Below, piece by piece: positions 15,906-24,503 of a DNA stretch of 64,000 bases (positions are counted from its first letter, which is position 1; the number at the start of each line of letters is the position of its first letter). The notes under the pieces are model-generated. The model searched no databases. It was not told where the DNA came from and saw only the letters and a program-made list of their open reading frames with translations. The stretch lies in the NCBI RefSeq assembly GCF_014205165.1, contig NZ_JACHMZ010000001.1:372001-436000 (forward strand), in the 5' to 3' direction. The translations under genes and the position numbers were made by a program. Source of the DNA: Micromonospora carbonacea. GTDB lineage: Bacteria; Actinomycetota; Actinomycetes; Mycobacteriales; Micromonosporaceae.

Positions 15906-16631
15906 TCAGGCGAAGAAGCGGGCCAGGTGCGGCTGCTCCGGCGCCGGGTCGTCCGCGCCCAGCGGGGTGAGGTCGGCGAAGATGCTGGCGCCGTCGCAGC
16001 CCACGTGCAGGGGAAACCAGCGCGGGGTGCCCGGCGGGCGTTGCAGGCAGATCCCCTTGACCGTCTGCACGTCCAGCAGCCGCACGTGGGTCGGGTCGGC
16101 CACCGCGTTCACGTGCCCCCACCAGGGGCTCATCACGTGCAGCACCCCACCCGGGCGCAGCACCCGGTGACACTCGTCCACCAGCGGCAGGAAGTCGATC
16201 AGGTGCTCCAGGATGTGCACCGCGAACAGCACGTCCACGGAGTCGTCGGCCAGCGGCAGCGACCCGGACAGGTCGGCCACCGCGTCCACCCCCGGGGCCG
16301 GGTAGATGTCCAGCCCCAGGTTCTGCGGGTACTGCTTGGTGCCGCCGCAGCCCAGGTCCACCACGACCGGGTCGCGGCCGGCGACCCGCACCCGGCACCA
16401 GACGCCGAACACCCCGGCGAGCCGGCCGACCAGGCCCCGCACCAGGCGCAACTGCGCGGCGTCGGCGACCTCCCCGGTCAGGTGGGCCACCCCCCGGTCG
16501 AAGCGCACCCGCACCGCCACGTCACGCAGCCGGGCGTCGTGGGCGGCCTGATCCGCCCACGCCTCGGCGAGGAACTCGTCGACCGCCCGCAGCCGGTCGG
16601 CCGAGGGCGCGGTCAGGACCGTCGCGACCAT
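15906..16631 (-). CDS. BON-like domain fused to class I SAM-dependent methyltransferase
   Basis: 241 residues. Residues ~35-85 (LRDVAVRVRFDRGVAHLTGEV...LAGVFGVWCRVRV) have the beta-alpha-beta pattern and G-x-V-x-L-x-G-x-V signature of BON domains, which usually bind lipids or hydrophobic ligands. From ~88 a class I methyltransferase follows: motif I VVDLGCGGTK, acidic LGLDIYP, motif IV FAVHILEHLID, and ECHRVLRPGGVLHVMSPWW, the Methyltransf_11 pattern. The first glycine loop is shorter than usual (GCGGTKQYP), a form seen in methyltransferases of polysaccharide or lipid pathways. The substrate is unknown. Confidence 0.82.
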   Translation of the reverse strand: MVATVLTAPSADRLRAVDEFLAEAWADQAAHDARLRDVAVRVRFDRGVAHLTGEVADAAQLRLVRGLVGRLAGVFGVWCRVRVAGRDPVVVDLGCGGTKQYPQNLGLDIYPAPGVDAVADLSGSLPLADDSVDVLFAVHILEHLIDFLPLVDECHRVLRPGGVLHVMSPWWGHVNAVADPTHVRLLDVQTVKGICLQRPPGTPRWFPLHVGCDGASIFADLTPLGADDPAPEQPHLARFFA

Positions 16632-16713
16632 GGGCCACCTCCGGTGCGCCGGTACCCGGCTGGGCGGGCGATATGCCCCGGCCGGGCGGGATCCCCCGAA
16701 GGGGGACGAGCCG

Positions 16714-17031
16714 TCAGCCGGTGATCCGCCGGCTGCCCCGCCCCGCGCCCCGGATCCGTTGCCGGGGCGGCGCGACGGCCGTCTTGGGCCGCTTGAGGTG
16801 GTACCGGTGCAGCTCGCTGCTGCCCGGCTGCGACGGGTCCTCGCTCATCCCGACCAGCTCCCAGCCCTGGTCGCCGGCCCGGTTCAGGTGCGCCAGCGCC
16901 GTATCCCCGTACGGGGTGACGTCGACCATCGAGCCGTCCGGGCCGTACCAGATGAACACCAGCTCCCAGCCGACGTCCGTGCTGGCCGCCTGGCGGCGTC
17001 GGACCAACAGCGCGTACTCCCACTTGAGCAT
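16714..17031 (-). CDS. DUF4177-like small protein
   Basis: 105 residues. KWEYALLVRR at the start and LNRAGDQGWELVGMSED in the middle are the characteristic parts of the DUF4177-like fold (small beta-sheet protein); function unknown. The last 25 residues are basic (PPRQRIRGAGRGSRR). It lies between the methyltransferase and the ABC-F gene, all on the minus strand with short gaps of 82-87 bp. Confidence 0.75.
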   Translation of the reverse strand: MLKWEYALLVRRRQAASTDVGWELVFIWYGPDGSMVDVTPYGDTALAHLNRAGDQGWELVGMSEDPSQPGSSELHRYHLKRPKTAVAPPRQRIRGAGRGSRRITG

Positions 17032-17118
17032 GGAGTCATTGTCACCCCGCCGACCCCGGTCGGCACGCCGTCGGACCTGGCGATCCGCCCCGCGTCGGGC
17101 GGCGCGACCCGGCCGCCG

Positions 17119-18756
17119 TCAGTCCTCGGCGACCCGGCCGGCGTCCACCCGCACCCGGCGGTTGACGGCCACCGCGTCCAGCATCCGCCGGTCGTGCGTC
17201 ACCAGCAGCAGCGTCCCCGGGTAGCTGGCCAGCGCCGACTCCAGCTGCTCGATGGCCGCCAGGTCCAGGTGGTTCGTCGGCTCGTCGAGCACCAGCAGGT
17301 TCACCCCGCGCCCCTGCAACAGCGCCAGCGCCGCCCGGGTCCGCTCGCCCGGCGACAGCGACGCCGCCGTCCGCAGCACGTGGTCGGCCCGCAGGCCGAA
17401 CTTGGCCAGCAGCGTCCGCGCGTCCGCCGGCGACAGCTCCGGTACGGCCAGCCGGAACGCGTCCAGCAGCGGCTGCTCGCCGAGGAACAGCCCCCGGGCC
17501 TGGTCGACCTCGCCGACCACCACCCCGGGGCCCAGCGAGGCGTGGCCGGCGTCCAGCGGCAGCCGCCCCAGCAGCGCGGCGAGCAGCGTCGTCTTGCCGG
17601 ACCCGTTCGCCCCGGTGATCGCCACCCGGTCGGCCCAGTCGATCTGGAGGGTCACCGGGCCGAGGGCGAAGCTTCCCCGGCGTACCACGGCGTCGCGGAG
17701 CGCGGCCACGACGGCGCCGGCGCGGGGCGCGGCGGCGATCTCCATCCGCAGCTCCCACTCCTTGCGCGGCTCCTCGACCACCTCCAGCCGCTCGATCAGC
17801 CGGTCCGTCTGCCGGGCCTTCGCCGCCTGCTTCTCCGACGTCTCCCCCCGGTGGTGCTTCACGTGCTTGTCGCCGTCGGTGGCCTTGCGGCGGGCGTTGC
17901 GCACGCCCTTCTCCATCCACGCCCGCTGGGTGCGGGCGCGCGCCTCCAGGGCGGACCGGGTGTCGGCGTACTCCTCGAACTCGGCGCGGGCGTGCCGGCG
18001 GGCCACCTCCCGCTCCTCCAGGTACGCCGCGTAACCGCCGCCGTAGTGCCGGACGAGCTGCTGGTGCAGGTCCAGCTCCAGCACCCGGGTCACCGTGCGG
18101 GTCAGGAACTCGCGGTCGTGGCTGACCAGCACCGTGCCGGCGCGCAGCCCGGTGACGAAGCCCTCCAGCCGGTCCAGCCCGGCCAGGTCCAGGTCGTTGG
18201 TGGGCTCGTCGAGCAGGAACACGTCGTAGCGGCTGAGCAGCAGCGAGGCCAGTCCGGCGCGGGCCGCCTGGCCGCCGGACAGGGCCGTCATCGGATGGTC
18301 CAGGTCGACGGTGAGCCCCAGCTCGGCGGCCACCTGCTCGGCCCGCTCCTCCAGGTCCGCCCCGCCCAGGCCCAGCCAGCGCTCCAGCGCCTCGGCGTAC
18401 GCGTCGTCGGACCCGGCCGACCCGGCCGTCAGCGCCTCGGTCGCCGCGTCCAGGGCCGCCTGGGCGGCCGTCACCCCCGTCCGGCGGGCCAGGAAGTCCC
18501 GCACCGTCTCCCCGGGCCGGCGCTCCGGCTCCTGCGGCAGGTGCCCGACGGTCGCGGTGGGCGGGCTCAGCGTGACGCTGCCGGCCTCGACGGGCAGCAA
18601 CCCCGCGAGGGTACGCAGCAGCGTCGACTTGCCCGCCCCGTTCACCCCGACCAGGCCGACCACGTCGCCCGGGGCGACCACCAGGTCCAGCCCGGAGAAG
18701 AGCAGCCGCTCGCCGTGCCCGGCCGCGAGATCCTTGACCACCAATGTCGCGCTCAT
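17119..18756 (-). CDS. ABC-F family ATP-binding protein
   Basis: Soluble twin-ATPase protein of the ABC-F class, which acts on the ribosome (translation factor or antibiotic target protection) and not in transport. 545 residues from ATG 18756; an in-frame GTG two codons upstream is an alternative. First ATPase: Walker A GLVGVNGAGKST, signature LSGGQAARAGLASLL, Walker B DVFLLDEPTNDLD. The linker is basic and helical (ARTQRAWMEKGVRNARRKAT...). Second ATPase: GANGSGKTTLLAAL, LSPGERTRAALALL, LLVLDEPTNHLDL. No membrane segments. The repeat copy at 18.8 kb lies directly upstream. Confidence 0.92.
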   Translation of the reverse strand: MSATLVVKDLAAGHGERLLFSGLDLVVAPGDVVGLVGVNGAGKSTLLRTLAGLLPVEAGSVTLSPPTATVGHLPQEPERRPGETVRDFLARRTGVTAAQAALDAATEALTAGSAGSDDAYAEALERWLGLGGADLEERAEQVAAELGLTVDLDHPMTALSGGQAARAGLASLLLSRYDVFLLDEPTNDLDLAGLDRLEGFVTGLRAGTVLVSHDREFLTRTVTRVLELDLHQQLVRHYGGGYAAYLEEREVARRHARAEFEEYADTRSALEARARTQRAWMEKGVRNARRKATDGDKHVKHHRGETSEKQAAKARQTDRLIERLEVVEEPRKEWELRMEIAAAPRAGAVVAALRDAVVRRGSFALGPVTLQIDWADRVAITGANGSGKTTLLAALLGRLPLDAGHASLGPGVVVGEVDQARGLFLGEQPLLDAFRLAVPELSPADARTLLAKFGLRADHVLRTAASLSPGERTRAALALLQGRGVNLLVLDEPTNHLDLAAIEQLESALASYPGTLLLVTHDRRMLDAVAVNRRVRVDAGRVAED

Positions 18757-18790
18757 CAGCACCCGAGCCTATCCACCGCGCTGCGCGCGT

Positions 18791-18844
18791 AAGGAAGGGC
18801 ACCCTGTTAACGCCTTTTGTATAGGAAGGGCCCCTTCCTAACAC
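18791..18844 (+). repeat. intergenic repeat, copy 3
   Basis: AAGGAAGGGCACCC then TGTTAACGCC, a TTTTGTAT centre, and AGGAAGGGCCCCTTCCTAACAC. The outer GGAAGGG/CCCTTCC arms pair. It lies in the divergent gap between the ABC-F and TPR genes. Confidence 0.8.
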
Positions 18845-18943
18845 CTCGCCCGGTCGCAACTTCCTGTGGCGGAACACTCGCGGTCCGGCCGGTGTTGTGC
18901 CAGCGTCGGATCAGGTGCCGGCGCGAGACGAGGAGGTGGGTCG

Positions 18944-19312
18944 ATGGACCTTCTGGCGGACTACCGACGGGCGACCATGTTCTTCGAGATGGGTGACGCG
19001 TCCGGGGCGGTGCGGCTGCTGGAGCCGATCGTCGAGGCCGAGCCCGGCAACTCCGCGGTGCGGCAGTTGCTGGCCCGCGCCTACTTCCAGACGGCGCAGC
19101 TCAACCGCGCCGAGGAGCAGCTGCGCGAGCTGGTCGACCGCGACCCGAGCGACCACTACGCGCACCACGTGCTGGGCCGGACGCTGGAGCGGATGAACCG
19201 CCCGACGGACGCGCTGCGGCACCTGCGCATCGCCGCCGCGATGTACTCGACGAACACCGACTACACGACCGCGCTGCGCCGGGTGGAGAACCGGGTCAGC
19301 GGCGGTCACTGA
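18944..19312 (+). CDS. tetratricopeptide repeat protein
   Basis: 122 residues from ATG 18944, preceded by AGGAGGTGGG. Two to three TPR units: DYRRATMFFEMGDASGAVRL, then ARAYFQTAQLNRAEEQLREL, then HHVLGRTLERMNRPTDALRH. No signal or membrane segment. TPR proteins of this size act as protein-binding scaffolds; the partner is unknown. The Smr-domain-like gene follows 128 bp downstream. Confidence 0.85.
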   Translation: MDLLADYRRATMFFEMGDASGAVRLLEPIVEAEPGNSAVRQLLARAYFQTAQLNRAEEQLRELVDRDPSDHYAHHVLGRTLERMNRPTDALRHLRIAAAMYSTNTDYTTALRRVENRVSGGH

Positions 19313-19440
19313 CCGCGCCGCCGGGGGAGGGCAAGGCGCGCTCTCCCCGGCGCGCTCTGCCTCCGGCCGGGTGTCCCCATCCGCCGTGCGGCGGGCCTAC
19401 CATGGGCTGCCATGGGAGTCGCGCAGGTGGTGGAGGCGGG

Positions 19441-19695
19441 ATGAAGCTCAAGCTGGACCTGCACGAGATCTTCAACAAGGGTCACGACATCGACCGCGCG
19501 CTGCGGGGGATCATGGACGAGGCGGTGGCGAAGAAGGCCACCCTCGTCGAGATCATCCCCGGCAAGGGCTCCGGCCAGCTCAAGAAGCGGGTGCTGCGGT
19601 TCCTCGACCAGAAGGACGTCAAGCAGCTCTACCACCGGGTGGAGAAGGACTCGAAGAACTTCGGCCGCCTCTTCGTCCACTTCCGCTGGAAGTGA
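19441..19695 (+). CDS. small Smr-domain-like protein
   Basis: 84 residues from ATG 19441, with GGTGGAGG just upstream. LKLDLHEIFNKGHDIDRAL corresponds to the LDLH...A start of the Smr domain, and VEIIPGKGSGQLKKRVLRF to its HGxG/GKG loop, so the protein is essentially one stand-alone Smr domain (family of MutS2 C-termini, nucleic-acid binding or nicking). The canonical H of HGKG is P here (IPGKGSG), so nuclease activity is uncertain. It lies directly before the lower-GC patch. Confidence 0.85.
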   Translation: MKLKLDLHEIFNKGHDIDRALRGIMDEAVAKKATLVEIIPGKGSGQLKKRVLRFLDQKDVKQLYHRVEKDSKNFGRLFVHFRWK

Positions 19696-19699
19696 TCAC

Positions 19700-20201
19700 G
19701 GACTGGCGCTGCCTTGACCGGGGCGGCCCTACCCGCTCCGGGGCGCGCGGACGAGGTCCGCTGCCAACAGGCTGGGAGGCGCGGCGGGGCGGGGCGTAGG
19801 AGGATGCGCAAACAGGGCAGCGACCGCCGGGTGGAGTGTGACTTCCGCCACTAGCCTTGTCGGGGCTGCCTGGTGGTGTCCGTTAGAAGCGCTTTGTTCT
19901 ATCCCTCGGCGCGATTCAAAGATCAACATGCGGGGGATTGGCGAGCCTCGCGTGTCGCCTGTTACAAGGGCCCTTAGACTGCCTTATGGCATTCATTACC
20001 CTCGCGTACCGCGAGCCCGACCACAGCATCTTGTCCTCCGGCTTCGCGCAGGACAAGATCTCCAGAAGCAACCACGCTCGCTGGGTGCTCCGCCAGTAGC
20101 GCGCGAAATCTGCCTCCACTTCTCACCAAGAGATTTGCCTTGCTGTGCTAACGGCAAGGTCGACTTACGGCAGCCTTGTTCGCGCCCCTCAGGAGTTCTG
20201 A
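19700..20201. other. gene-poor segment at the edge of a lower-GC patch
   Basis: 502 bases with no convincing gene. Base composition falls noticeably from about 19850 onward. A 37-codon frame at 19986-20099 (MAFITLAYREPDH...) and its reverse are the only open stretches; neither has a convincing ribosome site or a recognisable family, so they may be remnants. No tRNA, integrase or terminal repeat was found. Confidence 0.5.
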
Positions 20202-20843
20202 TTGAGCGACAGTATGGCCCTGGTTGTTGCCATATCAGGAATGGTGATAACGGCCATTAGTCTGGTTCCCAGCATACTTAGCACGTTCTACGCTCGCCGG
20301 CAAACCCAACCTCAGAGGAAGCGGTTGTCCGTCTCCATTGTCGCCCCAGCGCCGCTGCTCAACCATGAGTCGATACCAGGCGTAAAAATGGAGGTGGTGA
20401 TCGATGGAAGGCCCATCAAAGATCCCTGCGTTATCGTGATCAGGGTGGCAAACTCTGGTCGCCTGGCAATCAAGAGTGACGACTTCGACCGGGGTAGGCC
20501 AATCACCTTCGCGCTCGGTGTTCCGATCGTCAAGTTGTTGGAGGTGTCGACCGATCCGCAGATATCGGCGGTACCGGACGTCTCGCAGGGCGAGCAGTGC
20601 ATCATGATCGGGCCGGACCTGATTCATCCCGGCCATTCAATTATCGTGCAAGCACTCACGAGTGGAGAGCCAAGCGCGGCTCTACCGGAGCACCATCTCA
20701 TCGATACCATCGTTGAGCGGGCCCCCGAAGGAAGCCCGTATCTGTCGCCGCATAGCCGCCTCAGCCTCGTCGCCTCGGGAATGGGCGTTGTCATCGCAAT
20801 TGCCGCCCTGCTTAGTGACTATTTCGGATTCAGGGTCGAATGA
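20202..20843 (+). CDS. orphan membrane protein of unknown function
   Basis: 213 residues. TTG 20202 follows AGGAG (20191-20195) by 6 nt; ATG 20214 is the alternative. Two membrane segments, near the N-terminus (ALVVAISGMVITAISLVPSI) and at the C-terminus (SGMGVVIAIAALLSDYF), bracket a ~140-residue domain rich in beta strands (LSVSIVAPAPLL, CVIVIRVANSGRLAIKSDDF, RPITFALGVPIVKLLEV). The NSGxxxIxxxDF pattern suggests an Ig-like or beta-sandwich fold. Codon use and GC content are clearly lower than in neighbouring genes, a sign of recent acquisition. No recognised family. Confidence 0.7.
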   Translation: MSDSMALVVAISGMVITAISLVPSILSTFYARRQTQPQRKRLSVSIVAPAPLLNHESIPGVKMEVVIDGRPIKDPCVIVIRVANSGRLAIKSDDFDRGRPITFALGVPIVKLLEVSTDPQISAVPDVSQGEQCIMIGPDLIHPGHSIIVQALTSGEPSAALPEHHLIDTIVERAPEGSPYLSPHSRLSLVASGMGVVIAIAALLSDYFGFRVE

Positions 20844-20894
20844 TCCAATGGTCTAGCTGGATCCGCGCAGGCTCTTGAAGTCGACGTGCGGGAA

Positions 20895-20934
20895 GGGGTG
20901 TGGTCGACCTTCACGGTCGGCCACACCCCCTTTC
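20895..20934. terminator. strong stem-loop terminator
   Basis: 15-bp stem with one G-T wobble: GGGGTGTGGTCGACC (20895-20909), loop TTCAC, GGTCGGCCACACCCC (20915-20929), followed by CTTTCT. It lies between the orphan membrane gene (+) and the convergent methyltransferase gene (-), so it could serve both. Confidence 0.8.
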
Positions 20935-21068
20935 TCAGGGCCCCAGGATCCGAGGAGGTCCGATCGGGGCGCACCGACAGTTCGAGGCTGCCTCGCAGTT
21001 CCCGCGCTGATGGTCCTAAGCGAGGTGTGCGGACCGTGGCGGGCCATCCAAGCACGACTACTGCCCAG

Positions 21069-21722
21069 CTACGGCTGATGCCGCGCGAAGAGGAACGCGC
21101 CCTGCGTGCTCTCGTCCCGCTGGTGCAGCACCTGAGCCTCGACGGCGAAGCCGGCGTCGCGGATCCAGGCGCTGATCCGTTCGGGCGGGCGCCGGTGGAC
21201 GTACACCTTCATCGGGTGGCCACCGTAGCCTTTCGTCTTGAGCCGGCAACCGTCGCCGACGTGGAAGCCGAGCAGCAGGACGCCGCCGGGGCGCAGCACC
21301 CGATGGAACTGCCCGAGAACCGCCGGGACCTCCTCGTCGGGAACGTGGATCAGGGAGAACCAGGCGAGGACACCGGCGGCGGAGGAATCGGTGAGGCTCA
21401 GGTCGGTCATGGAGCCGACCTCGAACCGCAGGCCGGGATGGTCACGCCGGGCGCGGTCGATCATGGCGGGCGAGAGGTCGATCCCGAAGGCGTCGACGCC
21501 GAGGCTGTGCAGGTGAGCGGTGATCCGCCCAGGTCCGCAGCCGACGTCCGCCACCGGTCCCGCGCCGCCGGCCCGCACCAGCTCCGCGAACAACGCCAGG
21601 ATCCCCCGCTCGTACGGCGCGGTGGCGAGGGCGTCTCGCAGCAGATCGGCATAGCTCTCCGCCACCGTGTCGTAGGACACCCGAGTGTCGACGAGCCACC
21701 CCTGAGCAACCACGCCGGTCAC
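21069..21722 (-). CDS. class I SAM-dependent methyltransferase
   Basis: About 217 residues, small-molecule methyltransferase of the Methyltransf_25/11 type. Start uncertain: GTG 21722 (MTGVVAQGWLVDTRVSYDTV) is used; a later GTG (VSYDTVAESYADLL) is possible. Motif I VADVGCGPGRITAHL, motif II GIDLSPAMIDRAR, acidic FEVGSMTDLSL, motif IV LAWFSLIHVPDEEVP, and QFHRVLRPGGVLLLGFH. The C-terminus has the Y-x-H-RRPPERISAWIRDAGF segment common to this subgroup. No linked pathway genes. Confidence 0.85.
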   Translation of the reverse strand: MTGVVAQGWLVDTRVSYDTVAESYADLLRDALATAPYERGILALFAELVRAGGAGPVADVGCGPGRITAHLHSLGVDAFGIDLSPAMIDRARRDHPGLRFEVGSMTDLSLTDSSAAGVLAWFSLIHVPDEEVPAVLGQFHRVLRPGGVLLLGFHVGDGCRLKTKGYGGHPMKVYVHRRPPERISAWIRDAGFAVEAQVLHQRDESTQGAFLFARHQP

Positions 21723-21857
21723 AGTAGCCCGCCGGCCGGCACGGACCGGGACGACGTCAGGGGTTCGCCGGGGCCCGCCCGCGGAGGGATCAAGCCTGAC
21801 CGCCCGGAGCGGGCGGGCCCCGGCGAACCCCACCCCGACCAGCAACAAGGGCAGGGC

Positions 21858-24239
21858 CTACAGCGGGTACGTGCGGGCCACCGCCAGCATCTCCGAGCTG
21901 TGCGAGCCGACCACCCCGACGTCCGCCGGCCGGGGCCGGATCCCGGGGACGCCGTCCAGCCCGTCGCTGGCGTCCATCGCGCGCAGCGCCGCCGGCCCGG
22001 AGCCGCCGGCCAGCACGAGGGTGACCTCGATCCCCTCCGGGGGCGGGGCGTGGAACACGATCCCGAAGCCCCAGGGGGTGCCGGTGGCGCGTCCGCCGGG
22101 GATCGCCCGGCCGGCCACCACCGCCGACTCGACCTCGGTCGCCCCGTCGACGTGCAGGGTGAGCAGCCGCACGGGCCGCTGCGGCGTGACCCGCACCCGT
22201 ACGGTGCGCTGTTCGGAGGACCTGGTGTCGGCGAGGACCTCCAGCTTCGGCGCGGGCAGGTTCGCCGCCTGCGCCGGCCCGGAGCGCAGCTCGGTGTCGC
22301 CGAGCCCGGGGAAGTCGGCGACCGACGCCGCGCCGCCGACGAACTGACCCGTCCAGGGCTGGGGGTCGGTCTCGTGGCTGAGCCAGCGGGCCTGCCCGGT
22401 GCCGGCGTCGAGGGCGTACATCAGGTGGGTGGGCACGGGGTGGGCGGCGTCGAACCGGTCGACGGCGAGCCCGACCCCGGCGAACGCCGCCGCCGCGAGC
22501 CCGGCGGCGACGGCCGGGAGCGCGCCGGCGCGGCGGGCGCGGGCGGCGGCCAGGCCGCGCTGGCCGCCGGCCTCGGGGTGCAGCAGGTCCACCACGGGCA
22601 GCGCGGCCAGCCCGAGCAGCACCGCGAACAGCGCGGCGACGCCGCCCATCGCCATGCCGAGCGCCGGGAACAGCAGGACCACGGTCGGCAGCAGGATCAC
22701 CACGGCCACCGCCCCCGCCAGGGTCGCCGCGAGCACGGGCCACGGGCCGTCGATCCGCACGGCGAGCGCGGTCAGCCCGGCCGCCGCGCCGGCCAGGGCG
22801 GGCAGGGTCGTCAGGTACGCCCCGCCGGGCACCAGTACCGCGAGCACGATCCCGAGTACGGCCAGCCAGCCCAGCCCGCCGATCGCGAGGGCGGCGGGGC
22901 CGACCCGGCGGCGGGTCAGCGCGTACCAGGTGAACAGGGTCGCGGCGGCGAGCGCCACCACGGCGAGGCGGTACCAGGTGGGCCGGTACGGGTCGAGCAG
23001 CTCGGCGTAGCCGGGCCGGACGGCGGTGACGCCCGCCCAGAGCAACTGCGCGCCCAGCGGCGCGACGACGATCGGCGCCAGGCCCAGCGCGAACCCGGCG
23101 GCGAGCCGCCCGTACGTGGTGCGGCCCCGCCGCCGGGCGAGCCAGCCGAGCGCGGCCACGGCCAGCAGGGCGGCCACGGCCAGCGGCAGGACCAGCCAGC
23201 CGGGGTAGCGGGCCAGCCCGCCGGGGACGGGGAAGTAGGTGGCGTCGTGGCCGGCGTCGAGGGCCTTGAGGTCGGCGCGGCCGAACTCGCGGGCGAGGCC
23301 GAGCGCGTTGTCGCCGTGCTGCTGGAGGCTGGCCCGGTCCATCGCGGCCGGGGTGTCCAACGGCGTGTGGTAGACCGCCCCGCCGTCGATGTAGGCGGAG
23401 TTGAGCCCGACGAAGCCGGCCCGGTCGAGGAACGCGGTGAAGTCGGTGTCGTTGGGCAGCGCCCGGTAGATCTCCACGGCGAAGGAGGTGCCGACGGGGT
23501 GCGGGGCGGCCCGGCCGAACACGTCGACGAGCTTCGCGTTGTCCCGGGACGTCTCGAACATGATCACCGGGCCGGTCGAGCCGCGCGCCTCCAGGTTGAG
23601 CACGACCCCGCCGTCGGCGGCGAGCGGGTGGTCGGCGGCGAAGGCCGACGCCCCGCACAGGCACGCCTCCTCGGCGTCGGTGAGCACGAACACGACGTCG
23701 TTGCGGGGGCGGGGGCCGGCGGCCAGCGCGCGGGCCACCTCCAGGATGGTGGAGGTGCCGGCGGCGTCGTCGTTGCCGCCGGGGCCGGACTGCACCGAGT
23801 CGTAGTGGGCGACCAGGAACACCTTGCCGGTGGGGTCGGTGCCGGGCAGCCGGGCGACGACGTTGCGGACCCGGGCCAGGGTCGACCCGGCGGCGGCCCC
23901 GCTGAGCTGGCCGGCCTCCCGGGCGACGGTGTCCTGCACCGTGGTCTCCAGCCCGAGGCCGCGCAGCACCCCCTCCAGGTGGGCGCGGACCTGGTCGTTG
24001 GCCGGGCTGCCGGCCGGGTGCGGCCGGGCCGCGATCGTCTCCACGTTCCGGTACGCCCGCGCGGCGCTGAACTCGTCGGCGGGGGCGTCGGCGGGGCGCG
24101 GGGCGGGGGTGTCCAGGTCGTAGGCGACGGTGCCGCCCACGGCGAGCAGGGCGGCGAGCGCGGCGAGGGCGGCGAGCGGGCGGCGGCGGGGGCGGGCCAG
24201 CGCCCGGTCGGCGGCGCGGGTGGGGGGCGGTGCGCCCAC
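21858..24239 (-). CDS. M28 family zinc metallopeptidase with multiple membrane segments
   Basis: 793 residues from GTG 24239, which follows GAGGAG by 5 nt; the longer frame is not supported. Layout: N-terminal membrane segment (PLAALAALAALLAVGGTVAY), M28 aminopeptidase domain (about 50-320), about seven to nine membrane segments (about 350-620), then a soluble C-terminal domain. Zinc ligands and catalysis: VAHYDSVQSGPGGNDDAAGT (His, Asp), DAEEACLCGA (Glu-Glu), YHTPLDTPA (His). This order matches the vacuolar membrane protease (Pff1)/Fxna-like group. It probably trims peptides at the outer membrane face. Divergent from the signalling operon at 24.5 kb. Confidence 0.88.
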   Translation of the reverse strand: MGAPPPTRAADRALARPRRRPLAALAALAALLAVGGTVAYDLDTPAPRPADAPADEFSAARAYRNVETIAARPHPAGSPANDQVRAHLEGVLRGLGLETTVQDTVAREAGQLSGAAAGSTLARVRNVVARLPGTDPTGKVFLVAHYDSVQSGPGGNDDAAGTSTILEVARALAAGPRPRNDVVFVLTDAEEACLCGASAFAADHPLAADGGVVLNLEARGSTGPVIMFETSRDNAKLVDVFGRAAPHPVGTSFAVEIYRALPNDTDFTAFLDRAGFVGLNSAYIDGGAVYHTPLDTPAAMDRASLQQHGDNALGLAREFGRADLKALDAGHDATYFPVPGGLARYPGWLVLPLAVAALLAVAALGWLARRRGRTTYGRLAAGFALGLAPIVVAPLGAQLLWAGVTAVRPGYAELLDPYRPTWYRLAVVALAAATLFTWYALTRRRVGPAALAIGGLGWLAVLGIVLAVLVPGGAYLTTLPALAGAAAGLTALAVRIDGPWPVLAATLAGAVAVVILLPTVVLLFPALGMAMGGVAALFAVLLGLAALPVVDLLHPEAGGQRGLAAARARRAGALPAVAAGLAAAAFAGVGLAVDRFDAAHPVPTHLMYALDAGTGQARWLSHETDPQPWTGQFVGGAASVADFPGLGDTELRSGPAQAANLPAPKLEVLADTRSSEQRTVRVRVTPQRPVRLLTLHVDGATEVESAVVAGRAIPGGRATGTPWGFGIVFHAPPPEGIEVTLVLAGGSGPAALRAMDASDGLDGVPGIRPRPADVGVVGSHSSEMLAVARTYPL

Positions 24240-24503
24240 GGTGACTCCTCGGGGTGGGGCCGGGCCGGGCCTCGGGGTGGTGGGCCAGGGGTGGGCACCA
24301 TCCTGCACCGCCGGTGCCCGCGGCGGGACTCCCCGGGGCAGAGGTCGGTTCCCCTCGGGGCACTTGTTCCCTTTGTCCCCACCCGGGGCGGCCGTCGTCG
24401 CCACCGAGGACGACCGGCGGCGACCCGGCCGTGCCGGGCCCGTCGTGTTGTGTGGGAGCGTTGTCTAATACAGGATCAGCAGGGCACTCGGAAGGAGCCC
24501 GAC

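Noticed and set aside
19916..20119. 67-codon minus-strand frame in the lower-GC patch
   Set aside because: No ribosome site, family or conserved motif; an opposite frame is equally open. Kept only as part of the gap description.
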